This document shows positions 15,445 through 22,542 of a stretch of DNA of 23,386 nt, piece after piece. Position 1 is the first letter of the stretch, and each line of letters opens with the position of its first letter. Origin of the DNA: an uncultured Eubacteriales bacterium (lineage in GTDB: Bacteria; Bacillota; Clostridia; Oscillospirales; CAG-272); NCBI GenBank assembly GCA_900547565.1, contig URHI01000015.1, forward strand, positions 1 through 23,386. Direction: 5' to 3'. The position numbers and the translations under genes were made by a program. The notes under the pieces were generated by a model, which was not told the DNA's origin, searched no databases, and worked only from the letters and a program-made list of their open reading frames with translations.

Positions 15445-15773
15445 ATCGTCGAGCGTGTTGTGGAGACTGGTCGTATCCCCGTCCTCATTGCCGCCTGCGG
15501 CGGAAAGCTGCTGTCCGTGATACCACTCGGATACATGCTGCTGTCACTGCCGTGCCTGCGGTGGTAGTCTGCAATTCCCGGCAGTACAATTCCCGCTGTC
15601 AGCAGTCCCGCGACACATACGCAGGCCGCCGACAGGCGCACCCACGGCAATGACAGTAGTTTTTCTTTTTGGTATCTCCGCCTGCTGCGCGGTGTTTCAA
15701 ATGAGGCAAAAGCTTCGTCAATATAACGCTGATCCATAGCGTCAAGCGCCTGCTTGAGCTTATTTTTATTCAT
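15441..15773 (-). CDS. Anti-sigma factor, N-terminal cytoplasmic and membrane part
   Basis: The 110-codon frame overlaps the end of the sigma factor gene by four bases (ATGA). It begins with a short cytoplasmic segment (about 1-48) containing MDQRYIDEAFAS, as in clostridial anti-sigma factors, followed by a membrane helix (about 48-67). After that come 40 residues of non-conserved sequence and the stop. Alone it would be an anti-sigma factor without its outer domain. Joined to the next frame it would give about 290 residues, a normal length. The switch of frame must lie between 15444 and 15543, most likely at the small GC-rich palindrome CCGCC-TGC-GGCGG (15491-15503). Moving from this frame to the next needs a one-base backward shift, that is, one extra base is present in this copy. 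Confidence 0.75.
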   Translation of the reverse strand: MNKNKLKQALDAMDQRYIDEAFASFETPRSRRRYQKEKLLSLPWVRLSAACVCVAGLLTAGIVLPGIADYHRRHGSDSSMYPSGITDSSFPPQAAMRTGIRPVSTTRSTI

Positions 15774-16339
15774 ACCGTAATACCTTCCTTTTCAAGATAC
15801 TTTTTTAGGCGCCCGCGTATGCGGTGAAGCATGGATTTTGTTGCGGCCTGACTCATGCCGCACGCCGCCGCAACATCGTAGATGCTGTCCGACAGCCAGT
15901 AACGCCTGACAAACGCCCGTCTTTGAAGTGGTTCAAGCGTTGCTAAAAAGCTGTTGAGCAACTCAGACAACTGCGCGGCATCGCAGGTGTACCCCGGCGT
16001 ACTGCTTTCCCCGCCACTGTACGGCAGACATCCGGCCAGCTCGTCAAGCGATACATCAGCCCGCGTGCGCCTCCTGGCGGCATTATTGTATTCCAGCTTT
16101 TTGTAGGCCAGGTTGCGCGTGATACCGCAGATAAATGCCGTCAGAGATTTAGGCCGTGCGGGCGGAATACTGTTCCACAGCGCGGCGAATGTATCGTTGA
16201 CACATTCCTCGGCGTCCTGTTCACAGTTCAGTATGTTCTGCGCCACCCTGCGGCACATGCGACCGTATTTGCGGCTGACCTCTGCCAGTGCGCGTTCGTC
16301 GCGCATGGCAAGCCATTCAAGTATTACATTGTCATCCAT
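15770..16339 (-). CDS. ECF-type sigma-70 family sigma factor
   Basis: A 189-residue extracytoplasmic-function sigma factor. Region 2 (about 12-60) includes ALAEVSRKYGRMCRRVAQNI and EQDAEECVNDTFAALWNSIPP. Region 4 (about 135-185) has LEPLQRRAFVRRYW, the helix-turn-helix DVAAACGMSQAATKSMLHRI and the closing RGRLKKYL. This pattern belongs to the clostridial group encoded next to a membrane anti-sigma factor. ATG 16339 is chosen because GGAAAGGA lies upstream at suitable spacing; the longer frame to 16420 has no such site. The anti-sigma gene follows with an ATGA overlap. In such pairs the sigma factor normally drives its own operon when released, but I could not identify a clear ECF promoter in 16340-16430. 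Confidence 0.92.
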   Translation of the reverse strand: MDDNVILEWLAMRDERALAEVSRKYGRMCRRVAQNILNCEQDAEECVNDTFAALWNSIPPARPKSLTAFICGITRNLAYKKLEYNNAARRRTRADVSLDELAGCLPYSGGESSTPGYTCDAAQLSELLNSFLATLEPLQRRAFVRRYWLSDSIYDVAAACGMSQAATKSMLHRIRGRLKKYLEKEGITV

Positions 16340-16434
16340 GCTGTTTTCCTTTCCGGATACTTCACTCCCGGTCCGCGCGTGACTTAGGGCTTGGTGCCCT
16401 GTGTGGGTACCTTCATACAATAAGTACGGAAAAA

Positions 16435-16460
16435 CAGCCGGGAGGTTTCGCTCCCGGCTG
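16435..16460 (-). terminator. Terminator of the sugar oxidoreductase operon
   Basis: On the minus strand CAGCCGGGAG-cgaaac-CTCCCGGCTG forms a perfect 10-base stem followed at once by TTTTTCC. It lies about 20 bases after the stop of the Gfo/Idh gene and is a textbook intrinsic terminator. It also insulates the sigma factor gene from upstream transcription. Confidence 0.93.
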
Positions 16461-16482
16461 AAAGTTTTTTATTCGGAGGCGT

Positions 16483-17676
16483 TCAGTATGACCCCTCGGT
16501 GTCAGCCGCGCCGATTGTTCCCGCGGCTGATTTGCGTCGTGAGCTTGCCACGCGCGCCATAAGCTCGTCATAAAACAGCTGCTCGTCAAACGGAAGTGTC
16601 ACCGGTCTGCCCGTCCAGCCTGACAGGTGCATGGCGTTTGAGATCATCAGTCCGTTAAGGCCTTCACGGCCGTCGGCAACCAGCGGCTCTCCTCGCAGTA
16701 TGGCACCCGCAAATGCGTTCAGCACGCCCGAGTGCTGAGGATTTTCTCCGTCTGTTTCGACCGGTTGTGTTGTGCTTGAGGGGTGGCCGAATACCGCAGT
16801 TTTGTTTGTAGCCGAGTAGGTGTCTATCGGTATGTCCAGCCGCGACAGATACAGTGACTTTTTGTCGCACACCAGCGTACCACCGTCGCAGACTATCTCA
16901 AAACGGTTGGTGCCGGGGTAGTCACCGGTTGAAGTTATGAATGTACCTGTAGCACCGTTTGCATATTCGCAATAGGCGGTCACGTCGTCCTCAACCTCTA
17001 TGTCGTGCCACTTTCCAAAGTGCATATGCACGTCGAGCATAGCGGGCATACCGCATATCCACTGCCACAGGTCAAGGTTGTGCGGGCACTGATTGAGAAG
17101 TACTCCGCCGCCCTCGCCCGACCATGTAGCGCGCCAGTCGCCTGAGTCGTAGTAATACTGCGGTCGGTACCAGTCTGTGATGATCCAGCTGGTGCGGCGT
17201 ATCTGCCCCAGCTCGCCGCTCTTTACAATCTCGCGCATTTTGCGGTATACACAGTTTGTACGCTGATTGAACATCATTCCGAACACGCGGTCGGGGTGAC
17301 GGTTGGCCGCCGCTATCATTTCGCGCACCTGAAGCGTATATACTCCGGCCGGTTTTTCGCTCATGACATGCAGTCCGGATTCCAGCGCCCGTATGACAAA
17401 TGCGGGATGGCCGTAATGTGGCACGGCGACCAGCACTGCGTCAACACAGCCCGACTCTATCAGCTTTTCGCCCGACGCAAATGTGCGCGGCTCGGGTTCG
17501 TTGCCGCCCGCATCGCGGTGAGGCTGCCACAGAGGGCGTATTGCCTCCAGCTTTTCGGGTATCAGGTCGGCAACTGCCGCCAGTTGTATTTCGGGGCACT
17601 TGCCCTTGTATATGTTTTTGGTGTGAGTCACGCCTATATTTCCACAACCGATAATGCCAAGTCTGACTTTTTCCAT
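16483..17676 (-). CDS. Gfo/Idh/MocA-family sugar oxidoreductase
   Basis: A 397-residue NAD(P)-dependent oxidoreductase. The N-terminal Rossmann fold has GCGNIG (10-15). The family EKP motif with the catalytic-region Lys is at 107-109. The substrate domain carries GEGGGVLLNQCPHNLDLWQW (about 187-206), where His 199 is the expected catalytic base and the usual Asp of this segment is Asn, as in many bacterial relatives. Family members oxidise hydroxyls of sugars, inositols and glycosides; well-studied ones act at C3 of the sugar (YcjS, ThuB, DgpA). GGAGG lies seven bases before ATG 17676, 13 bases after the isomerase gene, so the two enzymes are likely made together. The exact substrate is unknown. 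Confidence 0.93.
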   Translation of the reverse strand: MEKVRLGIIGCGNIGVTHTKNIYKGKCPEIQLAAVADLIPEKLEAIRPLWQPHRDAGGNEPEPRTFASGEKLIESGCVDAVLVAVPHYGHPAFVIRALESGLHVMSEKPAGVYTLQVREMIAAANRHPDRVFGMMFNQRTNCVYRKMREIVKSGELGQIRRTSWIITDWYRPQYYYDSGDWRATWSGEGGGVLLNQCPHNLDLWQWICGMPAMLDVHMHFGKWHDIEVEDDVTAYCEYANGATGTFITSTGDYPGTNRFEIVCDGGTLVCDKKSLYLSRLDIPIDTYSATNKTAVFGHPSSTTQPVETDGENPQHSGVLNAFAGAILRGEPLVADGREGLNGLMISNAMHLSGWTGRPVTLPFDEQLFYDELMARVASSRRKSAAGTIGAADTEGSY

Positions 17677-17689
17677 ATTCCGCCTCCGT

Positions 17690-18466
17690 TCAGCTCAGTC
17701 CCAGTGAACGCAGATAGTCGTAGCTGAGCTTCAGGCACTCGAAAGGATCGTCGTCATAGCAGTGATCCTGCTCTACGTAGGCATACTTTACTCCGGCAGC
17801 ACGGCAGGCGCGGACTATTTCGGGGTAGTTCATGTTGCCGTATCCGACCGGAGCCATGCGTACTGCCTTGTCCTCTGCGCTGTACACCATGTCCTTGAAA
17901 TGTACGCAGTCGACCCTTCCTTTGAGCCGGCGGATCCACCATGCCGGGTCCCCGCCGCCTGCCTGAACCCAATATGTGTCGAGCGTAATGCCAAACCGGT
18001 CGGCAGGGAATGCCTCGCACAGAATATCAAGATAGGTTTTTCCGTCATGGCGTACAAACTCCATGTTGTGATTGTGATACATGAATTTATGGTTGCCGGA
18101 TGCGGCTATCTCATGCACGGCGGGCGCAATATCGACTATGAAAGCGTCAAGATCCTCACGCCGGCAGCCGTTCTTTTTGAAATCGGGGATAGAGCCGATG
18201 CCTATGAACCGGCATTTCATTTTGTCGTGAAAGGCGATGGTCGCGGCGGTGTCGTGCGCGACGCGGTTGTAATTGAAGTGGGTAATATCGGCGTGGAGTC
18301 GGTTTTTTCTAAGTACCCCTGACATCCACACCGGGTCATAATCGCATACGCCGGACAGCTGGACTGTCGAATATCCTATTTCGGCGACGCGGCGCAGCGT
18401 GTCCTCCAGCTCCTCGGTGGTCTTGCAATAGTTGCGTAAAGTGTAAAGCTGTGCTCCGATTTTCAT
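17690..18466 (-). CDS. Sugar phosphate isomerase/epimerase-like TIM barrel, copy 2
   Basis: A 258-residue protein of the xylose-isomerase-like TIM-barrel (AP endonuclease 2) superfamily. Likely metal ligands and acid/base residues can be followed along the barrel: YHNHNMEF (about 130-137), ITLDTYWVQAGG (about 160-171), VHFKDM (188-193) and YVEQD (230-234). Family members include IolE/IolI, hydroxypyruvate isomerase, YcjR (3-keto-glucoside epimerase) and the C-glycoside-cleaving DgpC. The gene starts seven bases after the M32 peptidase gene, with its GAGGA overlapping that stop, and is followed by the oxidoreductase. The pairing of oxidoreductase and TIM barrel suggests they act on the same keto-sugar. 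Reaction type cannot be fixed from the sequence. Confidence 0.9.
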   Translation of the reverse strand: MKIGAQLYTLRNYCKTTEELEDTLRRVAEIGYSTVQLSGVCDYDPVWMSGVLRKNRLHADITHFNYNRVAHDTAATIAFHDKMKCRFIGIGSIPDFKKNGCRREDLDAFIVDIAPAVHEIAASGNHKFMYHNHNMEFVRHDGKTYLDILCEAFPADRFGITLDTYWVQAGGGDPAWWIRRLKGRVDCVHFKDMVYSAEDKAVRMAPVGYGNMNYPEIVRACRAAGVKYAYVEQDHCYDDDPFECLKLSYDYLRSLGLS

Positions 18467-18473
18467 GCTGTCC

Positions 18474-19982
18474 TCATTTCCGGCACTCGGCCATTATATT
18501 TTTGTATTTGTCTTCAAGATAGTCAGTGAAATACGTTGGGTCAAACGGCTCGCCGAGACACATTGTCAACAGCTCGTCGGGATCGTAGCGGCAGCTGTGA
18601 CGGTAAATGCGCTGTGTCAGCCACGCGACAATTTCGGATATGCGTCCGCTCCGTATTATGCTGTCAACGTCCAACTCTCGGCGCATTACGGCCATGATAT
18701 GTGCGCCGTAGGCCGAACCAAGCGCGTATGACGGGAAATATCCGATGCTTCCGCCGCTCCAATGTGAATCCTGAAGCACACCGTGTGTGTCGTCCGGAAC
18801 GTTTATGCCGAGGTACTTATAATACTTGTCGCCCCATGCGTCCGGCAGTTCGGCTACGCTCAGCTTACCTGCGATTAACTCACGCTCAAGCTCGTAGCGA
18901 ACCATGATGTGCAGTGCGTAGGTCAGCTCGTCAGCTTCCGTTCTTATGAGCGACGGTTGGCTTTTGTTGACTGCCAGCCACATGCGGCGGGCATCGACAT
19001 CGGCAAGCTGCTCTGGGAACAGTCGCTGCATTTCGGGGAAAATCAGCTCGATATATTCACGGCTACGGCCTATTATGTTTTCGAACAGCCGCGACTGGCT
19101 CTCATGTATTCCCATTGACACGCCGCCGGCCAGGCAGGTGCCTTCATATTCTTCGCCGCTTCCCAGTTCATACAGCGCGTGTCCGCCCTCATGAATGACG
19201 GAATACATCGAGCTAACTACATTGTCCTCGTAATAGTGCGTTGTGACGCGCACGTCGTAGCGGCTGAAATTGTTGGTAAACGGATGCTCGGTCTCGGCAA
19301 TCGAGCAATATTCCCGGTTGACAGCGATTGAATTCAGCAGAATGTCGGAGAAGCGGCGTTGCTGTTCGACAGGATAGTGACGGAAAACAAAGCTGTCATC
19401 GATGGGCGGTGCCGTCTTGACACGGGCAAGAAGCGGTACAATATGACTGCGGAGCCGATCGAAAAAGGCGTCGGCGCGGGAGCAGTTAAGTCCGCGTTCA
19501 AACATATCAAGCAACGTATCGTAGGGGTCGCATGCCGGTCTGTAGTATAGCGCAAATCGGCGGTTGGTGTCGAATATGCGCTCCAGATACGGACGGAAGG
19601 CGGCAAAGTCGTTGTCCAGCTTGGCACGGTGCCAAACGGCGTCGGCATCACTGAGCAATACCTGATAAGCCGCATATTCGTCAGCGGGTATGCTGGATAT
19701 GAATTCATTGGCGCGGTTGAACTCATGTATTTCGCGGTTCTCCGCAGGTGTCAGCTGCTCGGGATGATCAAGCAGGTAATCAACGGTGCGGATAAGCTCC
19801 TTGTCCTGACGCTCACGGTATTCAAGCTCTGACAGCACTCCGAGGGCCGGGCCGCGCGATCTTGACGCGCCGGGAGGCGCCGCGGTGACGCCGTCATGAT
19901 ACAGCAGCGATGCCGCGTTAGACAGTACCTTAATGCGCGCGTACGCCTCACGGAAATATCTGAATGAGGACTCCTTGTTCAT
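18474..19982 (-). CDS. M32-family metallocarboxypeptidase
   Basis: A 502-residue thermostable-carboxypeptidase-1 (Taq carboxypeptidase) family enzyme, a zinc metalloprotease that removes C-terminal residues from peptides in the cytoplasm. All M32 landmarks are present: HPF (233-235), DVRVTTHY (243-250), zinc motif HEGGH (264-268), IHESQSRLFEN (292-302) with the third ligand Glu, IRTEADELTY, and VLQDSHWSGGSIGYFPSYALG (near 405-425). Length is normal for the family. No signal peptide is seen. AAAGGAAAC precedes ATG 19982, which follows the first isomerase gene by 15 bases. A peptidase in the middle of a sugar-enzyme operon is unexpected; it may serve peptide or glycopeptide use, or simply ride along. 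Confidence 0.95.
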   Translation of the reverse strand: MNKESSFRYFREAYARIKVLSNAASLLYHDGVTAAPPGASRSRGPALGVLSELEYRERQDKELIRTVDYLLDHPEQLTPAENREIHEFNRANEFISSIPADEYAAYQVLLSDADAVWHRAKLDNDFAAFRPYLERIFDTNRRFALYYRPACDPYDTLLDMFERGLNCSRADAFFDRLRSHIVPLLARVKTAPPIDDSFVFRHYPVEQQRRFSDILLNSIAVNREYCSIAETEHPFTNNFSRYDVRVTTHYYEDNVVSSMYSVIHEGGHALYELGSGEEYEGTCLAGGVSMGIHESQSRLFENIIGRSREYIELIFPEMQRLFPEQLADVDARRMWLAVNKSQPSLIRTEADELTYALHIMVRYELERELIAGKLSVAELPDAWGDKYYKYLGINVPDDTHGVLQDSHWSGGSIGYFPSYALGSAYGAHIMAVMRRELDVDSIIRSGRISEIVAWLTQRIYRHSCRYDPDELLTMCLGEPFDPTYFTDYLEDKYKNIMAECRK

Positions 19983-19997
19983 AATAATTGTTTCCTT

Positions 19998-20873
19998 TCA
20001 GTTTGCGTTGATTTTACCGAGTATTCTGCGCAGTGCTGCCAGAGCGTAATCAAATGCGGCGTCACCGTCGGGAAATACGGGAATATTCGCTCCCTGTGTG
20101 CCGGGTGCCGGACTGCCTACATCCGGCGTGCCGTTCTCCAGCCTGTCAAGCCCGATAAAGTGCATCAGATGCGGCTCCAGTGTCAGCACGCTGTGTCCGT
20201 CCGCAAAAAAGCGCGGCAGGTATTCGGCAATGTGGCAGATTCCATATCCCGGCGGCACGACATGACCTGAGGCATCGGCATCCTTGATGTGACCGTAGTG
20301 CACGTACGGCGCGAGCATGTCCCAGGCGGCCAATGTGTCAACGCCGCACTGAACAAAATTGGCCGGGTCAAACACGGCGCGAAGCCCGGGTAACTCGCGG
20401 TGCAGTGCGGAACAGCGCTCGGGAATGTCACCGAAAATGTTTTTCTCGTTTTCATGGCACAGCGTGATCCCGCTGCCTTTTGCCGCTTCAAGCATACGTT
20501 CAAGCCGGCGACACACCGGCTCAAAGTAGCGCTCATTGCCGTCCGTGCCGTAAAAGCTGAACAGGCGTATGCACTCGGCACCAAGCACATGTGCCAGCTC
20601 AAGTATATGGCAAAAGCGGTCATATTCAAGCTGTTGTGGCTGGTTTATGTCAACCTTTCCGACAGGCGAGCCTAAAGACCACACCCGCAACTCTGCGTCG
20701 TCAAGCCTGCGGCGAATATCTTTAGCCTCAGGCACGGTCAGCTCAGACACATTCTTGCCGCCGATGCCGCGCAGCTCCATGTACGGAATACCTCCACGGT
20801 GCAGAGCCGCTATCTGGCCTTCGAGCGAAGGACCGGCCTCGTCCGAAAAGGCACAAAGAACACAATGCTTCAT
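19998..20873 (-). CDS. Sugar phosphate isomerase/epimerase-like TIM barrel, copy 1
   Basis: A 291-residue TIM-barrel protein of the xylose-isomerase-like superfamily, only distantly similar to the second copy in the same operon. Likely metal-site segments are CHENE (about 139-143), FDPANF (about 168-173), HIKDA (195-199) and LEPHL (about 232-236). The N-terminal FSDEAGPSLEGQI is typical of a subgroup often found with sugar dehydrogenases. ATG 20873 has AAAGGGATG upstream; the longer frame to 20978 runs through the promoter and is rejected. It is the first gene of the minus-strand operon, with a promoter at 20905-20933. Its substrate is unknown. Confidence 0.9.
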   Translation of the reverse strand: MKHCVLCAFSDEAGPSLEGQIAALHRGGIPYMELRGIGGKNVSELTVPEAKDIRRRLDDAELRVWSLGSPVGKVDINQPQQLEYDRFCHILELAHVLGAECIRLFSFYGTDGNERYFEPVCRRLERMLEAAKGSGITLCHENEKNIFGDIPERCSALHRELPGLRAVFDPANFVQCGVDTLAAWDMLAPYVHYGHIKDADASGHVVPPGYGICHIAEYLPRFFADGHSVLTLEPHLMHFIGLDRLENGTPDVGSPAPGTQGANIPVFPDGDAAFDYALAALRRILGKINAN

Positions 20874-20889
20874 ATGAACATCCCTTTCT

Positions 20890-20900
20890 GTAATCGTTAC
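20890..20900. promoter_or_regulatory. Short palindrome downstream of the isomerase -10
   Basis: GTAA-TCG-TTAC lies between the -10 box and the ribosome binding site of the minus-strand operon, at about the transcription start. Its CG-centred shape resembles LacI-family operators (TGTAA..CG..TTACA type). No regulator gene is nearby, so the role is speculative. Confidence 0.4.
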
Positions 20901-20904
20901 GTTC

Positions 20905-20933
20905 AGTATATCACATCGCCACGGTAAAATCAA
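20905..20933 (-). promoter_or_regulatory. Promoter of the isomerase-peptidase-isomerase-oxidoreductase operon
   Basis: On the minus strand TTGATT (20933-20928), a 17-base spacer and TATACT (20910-20905) form a good sigma-A-type promoter. Transcription should begin near 20898, about 25 bases before the start codon. Confidence 0.75.
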
Positions 20934-20972
20934 CAATCCGTTGCCGTTTTTATAATTTTTCGGCTCAACCTG

Positions 20973-21001
20973 TTGCAAAAAGCGACAAAATGGAGTATTA
21001 T
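20973..21001 (+). promoter_or_regulatory. Promoter of the PHP-MBL-ThuA unit
   Basis: TTGCAA (20973-20978), a 17-base spacer and TATTAT (20996-21001) point towards the PHP gene. The two divergent -35 boxes are about 40 bases apart, so one regulator could control both operons. Confidence 0.7.
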
Positions 21002-21033
21002 ATATGTGTCAAAAATGAAAAGAGGCATAAATA

Positions 21034-21723
21034 ATGTTCAAGACGGAATTACATGTACACTCATCTGCTGTCAGCAACTGCGCAAGCGTCGACGAAGAGA
21101 CGGTTGTCCGGCGTTATATTGCTGCCGGCTATACTTCACTGGTGGTGACCAATCACCTCAGCCGCTTTACTTACAAAAACAAGCGCTTTGACCATTCGGA
21201 GGACAGCTGGGAGGAAAAGATCGATTACTACATGAACGGCTATAACCGCATGGTGGCTGCCGCTGTCGGGCGTATAAACATATTGTTGGGTGTTGAGCTG
21301 CGTTCGAACAAGGACAATAATGACTACCTTATCCACGGTGTGGACGAAGCGTTTCTGCGCTCGTTCCCGGAGATAATGGATACGCCGGTCAAGGATGTTG
21401 TAACACGCGTGCATGAGGCTGGCGGACTGTTTTTTCAGGCACACCCCTTCCGCGATTCAATGAAAGTCATCGACCCTGCGATACTCGACGGTATCGAGGT
21501 ATACAACGGGCATATTGACCACGATTCGCGCAACGATATTGCCAATATGTGGGCGGATAAGTACGGCCTGATGAAAATTTCCGGTACAGACTACCACCAT
21601 GATCATCATGTTATCGGCGCCGGTATATCTACCGATGTTCCGGTAACCTCAGAAAAGCAGCTGGTGGAGATACTGCGCTCCGGTCAATACCGGCTTATCC
21701 GAGGCGGGGCAGTACCATATTAA
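21034..21723 (+). CDS. PHP-domain metal-dependent phosphoesterase
   Basis: A 229-residue protein of the polymerase and histidinol phosphatase (PHP) superfamily. The first metal motif is ELHVHSS (5-11), and the TNH segment (about 39-41), the GVELRS segment (near 89), the FQAHPF segment and the closing GTDYHHDHH supply the other expected His, Asp and Glu ligands of a multi-metal site. Known relatives hydrolyse histidinol phosphate, nucleotides, or cyclic ribose phosphate (Elen0235 from Eggerthella). AGAGG lies seven bases upstream of ATG 21034. The PhnP-like hydrolase gene follows 11 bases later. A small-molecule phosphomonoesterase or cyclic phosphodiesterase is the best guess. Confidence 0.9.
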   Translation: MFKTELHVHSSAVSNCASVDEETVVRRYIAAGYTSLVVTNHLSRFTYKNKRFDHSEDSWEEKIDYYMNGYNRMVAAAVGRINILLGVELRSNKDNNDYLIHGVDEAFLRSFPEIMDTPVKDVVTRVHEAGGLFFQAHPFRDSMKVIDPAILDGIEVYNGHIDHDSRNDIANMWADKYGLMKISGTDYHHDHHVIGAGISTDVPVTSEKQLVEILRSGQYRLIRGGAVPY

Positions 21724-21734
21724 GGAGTTAAGTC

Positions 21735-22520
21735 ATGAAACTGCATTTTCTCGGCACCGGCGCGGCTGACTGGGATATTTCCAGGCGGCGCGACGATATG
21801 GAATGGCGGCGTTTTTCAAGTACGCTGATCGATGACACACTGCTCATCGACCCCGGTCCGCACATATTTGATTTTGCCGAAAAAAATAACCTTCCCAATT
21901 TGTTTGACAATGTCCGGGATATCGTTATAACACATTCCCATCCCGATCACCTCAACAGTGCAAATCTGCTGCGAGTCTGCTCTGTAAGTCGCGGGTGCCG
22001 TGTGTGGGGCGATGCCGCCTCACTGCGCAAGATCAACCGTGAGCTTGGCGAGAGCAATGCCGTTGACTTCCGCGTTGTGACACCCGGCTATGAGTTTTCG
22101 GCCGGAGATTTCCGCATACTTGCGCTGCGCTCCAACCACGGAACGACCGACCCCGAGGAGATAACGCTGAATTATTCGATCAGCCGCAACGGTCAAAAGC
22201 TGTTTTACGGGCTCGACACCGGCTGGCTGCCTTATCAGACTTGGTGCACAATACGTCATGCGGGCTTTGACTGTATGGTGTTTGAGCTGACTATGGGAGA
22301 TATAGTTCCCGGTGACGACAGAATATTCGGACACACCTCCATTCCGATGTTGGAAATAATGCTTCAGACCATGCGTCGGCAGGGGTGTATGAAGCCGGGG
22401 TGCCGGTCGGTAGTAACGCACTTAGCCCGAACGTTGCACACCGATCACATGTCCACCTGTGCGCGGCTTGCACCTCTCGGTGTAGATGTTGCGTACGACG
22501 GTATGATTTATAATTATTAA
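21735..22520 (+). CDS. Metallo-beta-lactamase-fold hydrolase, PhnP-like
   Basis: A 261-residue MBL-fold hydrolase. The N-terminal LHFLGTGAADW and LIDPGPH match the fold's first strands, and the zinc motif is THSHPDH (66-72), with later ligands in SNHGTTD, GLDTGW and VVTHLARTLH. The overall order and the C-terminal GVDVAYDGMIYNY resemble PhnP, the phosphoribosyl cyclic phosphodiesterase of phosphonate breakdown, but no phn genes are present. The ribosome binding site AAGGAG overlaps the stop of the PHP gene. ThuA follows 22 bases later. The specific substrate is unresolved; a cyclic phosphate or other phosphodiester is plausible. Confidence 0.88.
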   Translation: MKLHFLGTGAADWDISRRRDDMEWRRFSSTLIDDTLLIDPGPHIFDFAEKNNLPNLFDNVRDIVITHSHPDHLNSANLLRVCSVSRGCRVWGDAASLRKINRELGESNAVDFRVVTPGYEFSAGDFRILALRSNHGTTDPEEITLNYSISRNGQKLFYGLDTGWLPYQTWCTIRHAGFDCMVFELTMGDIVPGDDRIFGHTSIPMLEIMLQTMRRQGCMKPGCRSVVTHLARTLHTDHMSTCARLAPLGVDVAYDGMIYNY

Positions 22521-22542
22521 ATAATTACATAAGGAGCACACC

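Noticed and set aside
15444..15546. Programmed -1 frameshift site in the anti-sigma gene
   Set aside because: No slippery heptamer of the X-XXY-YYZ type was found in the correct frame, so a mutation or sequencing error is favoured.
16386..16400. AGGGC-TTGGT-GCCCT hairpin upstream of the sigma factor
   Set aside because: Only five pairs, no T run and no relation to a clear promoter; too weak to call.
17762..18322. 186-codon plus-strand frame
   Set aside because: Antisense to the TIM-barrel isomerase; no ribosome binding site.
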